Of a stretch of 38,796 nt of DNA, positions 38,739 to 38,796 are shown in pieces. The notes below the pieces were generated by a model, which saw only the letters and a program-made list of their open reading frames with translations, was not told the DNA's origin and searched no databases. Numbering within the stretch: the stretch's first letter is position 1; the number at the start of each line of letters is the position of its first letter. Origin of the DNA: Pengzhenrongella frigida (GTDB lineage Bacteria > Actinomycetota > Actinomycetes > Actinomycetales > Cellulomonadaceae); NCBI RefSeq assembly GCF_004168625.1, contig NZ_SDWW01000044.1, positions 1-38,796 of the forward strand, written 5' to 3'. The translations under genes were made by a program, and so were the position numbers.

Positions 38739-38796
38739 GTGGATATGGCACGCTCAAGATTGTCCGCTCAGGACCACAAAGACGGAGTTGCGGCAG
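38739..38796 (+). CDS. Possible start of a gene cut by the window end
   Basis: An open frame begins GTG GAT ATG at 38,739 and runs off the window, reading MARSRLSAQDHKDGVAA from the ATG at 38,745. The upstream 60 bases are less GC-rich than the rest and contain promoter-like TAGTAT and TACTGT. There is no clear ribosome site. Too short to identify. Confidence 0.3.
   Translation, partial: MDMARSRLSAQDHKDGVAA

Overview
The window is a very GC-rich actinobacterial flagellar and chemotaxis island. Protein sequences, GC-rich codon use and gene order point to a motile member of Actinomycetota, probably Micrococcales close to Cellulomonadaceae; this placement is an inference from style, with no marker gene in view. 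The flagellum is of the Gram-positive type: there are no FlgH or FlgI bushing genes, FlgD is short, and an NlpC/P60 peptidase sits where other bacteria carry the FlgJ muramidase.

Almost everything from base 1 to about 33,000 is on the minus strand, so the genes are read from high to low coordinates. In transcription order: fliA (sigma-28 type), a decayed flagellin paralog, fliC, fliD, fliS, a small FliT-like protein; then flgB, flgC, fliE, fliF, fliG, fliH, fliI, fliJ, an NlpC/P60 peptidase, fliK, flgD, flgE; then flbD, motA, motB, fliL, fliM, fliN, fliO, fliP, fliQ, fliR, flhB, flhA, an FlhF-like protein that has lost its P-loop, csrA; then cheA, cheW and a chemoreceptor cut by the window edge. 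Most neighbours within these blocks overlap by 1-8 bases (ATGA, TGATG), which suggests translational coupling.

From 33,204 a divergent plus-strand operon carries flgN, flgK, flgL, fliW and a degenerate EAL-HDOD protein. A DUF2530 membrane protein and, on the minus strand, a HIT-like protein follow and look like ordinary chromosomal flank. The last 100 bases hold the possible start of one more gene.

The regulatory picture is unusually readable. fliC has a sigma-28 type promoter (TTAA-N15-ACCGATAA), followed by a leader with a hairpin that shows GGA in its loop and a second GGA site over the Shine-Dalgarno. This is the layout expected for CsrA repression; csrA and its antagonist fliW are both in the window, at opposite ends. 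A near-perfect CRP/GlxR-type box lies between fliA and the flgN operon. The most unusual items are: the decayed flagellin paralog beside fliC, whose reading frame is intact and which carries a new triple repeat; the FlhF remnant; CheA with two CheW-like domains; FliM without its CheY-binding peptide; and a strong G-quadruplex motif plus long hairpin in front of flbD-motAB. No CheY, CheR, CheB, FlgG, FlgF, FlgM or FlhG is visible here.
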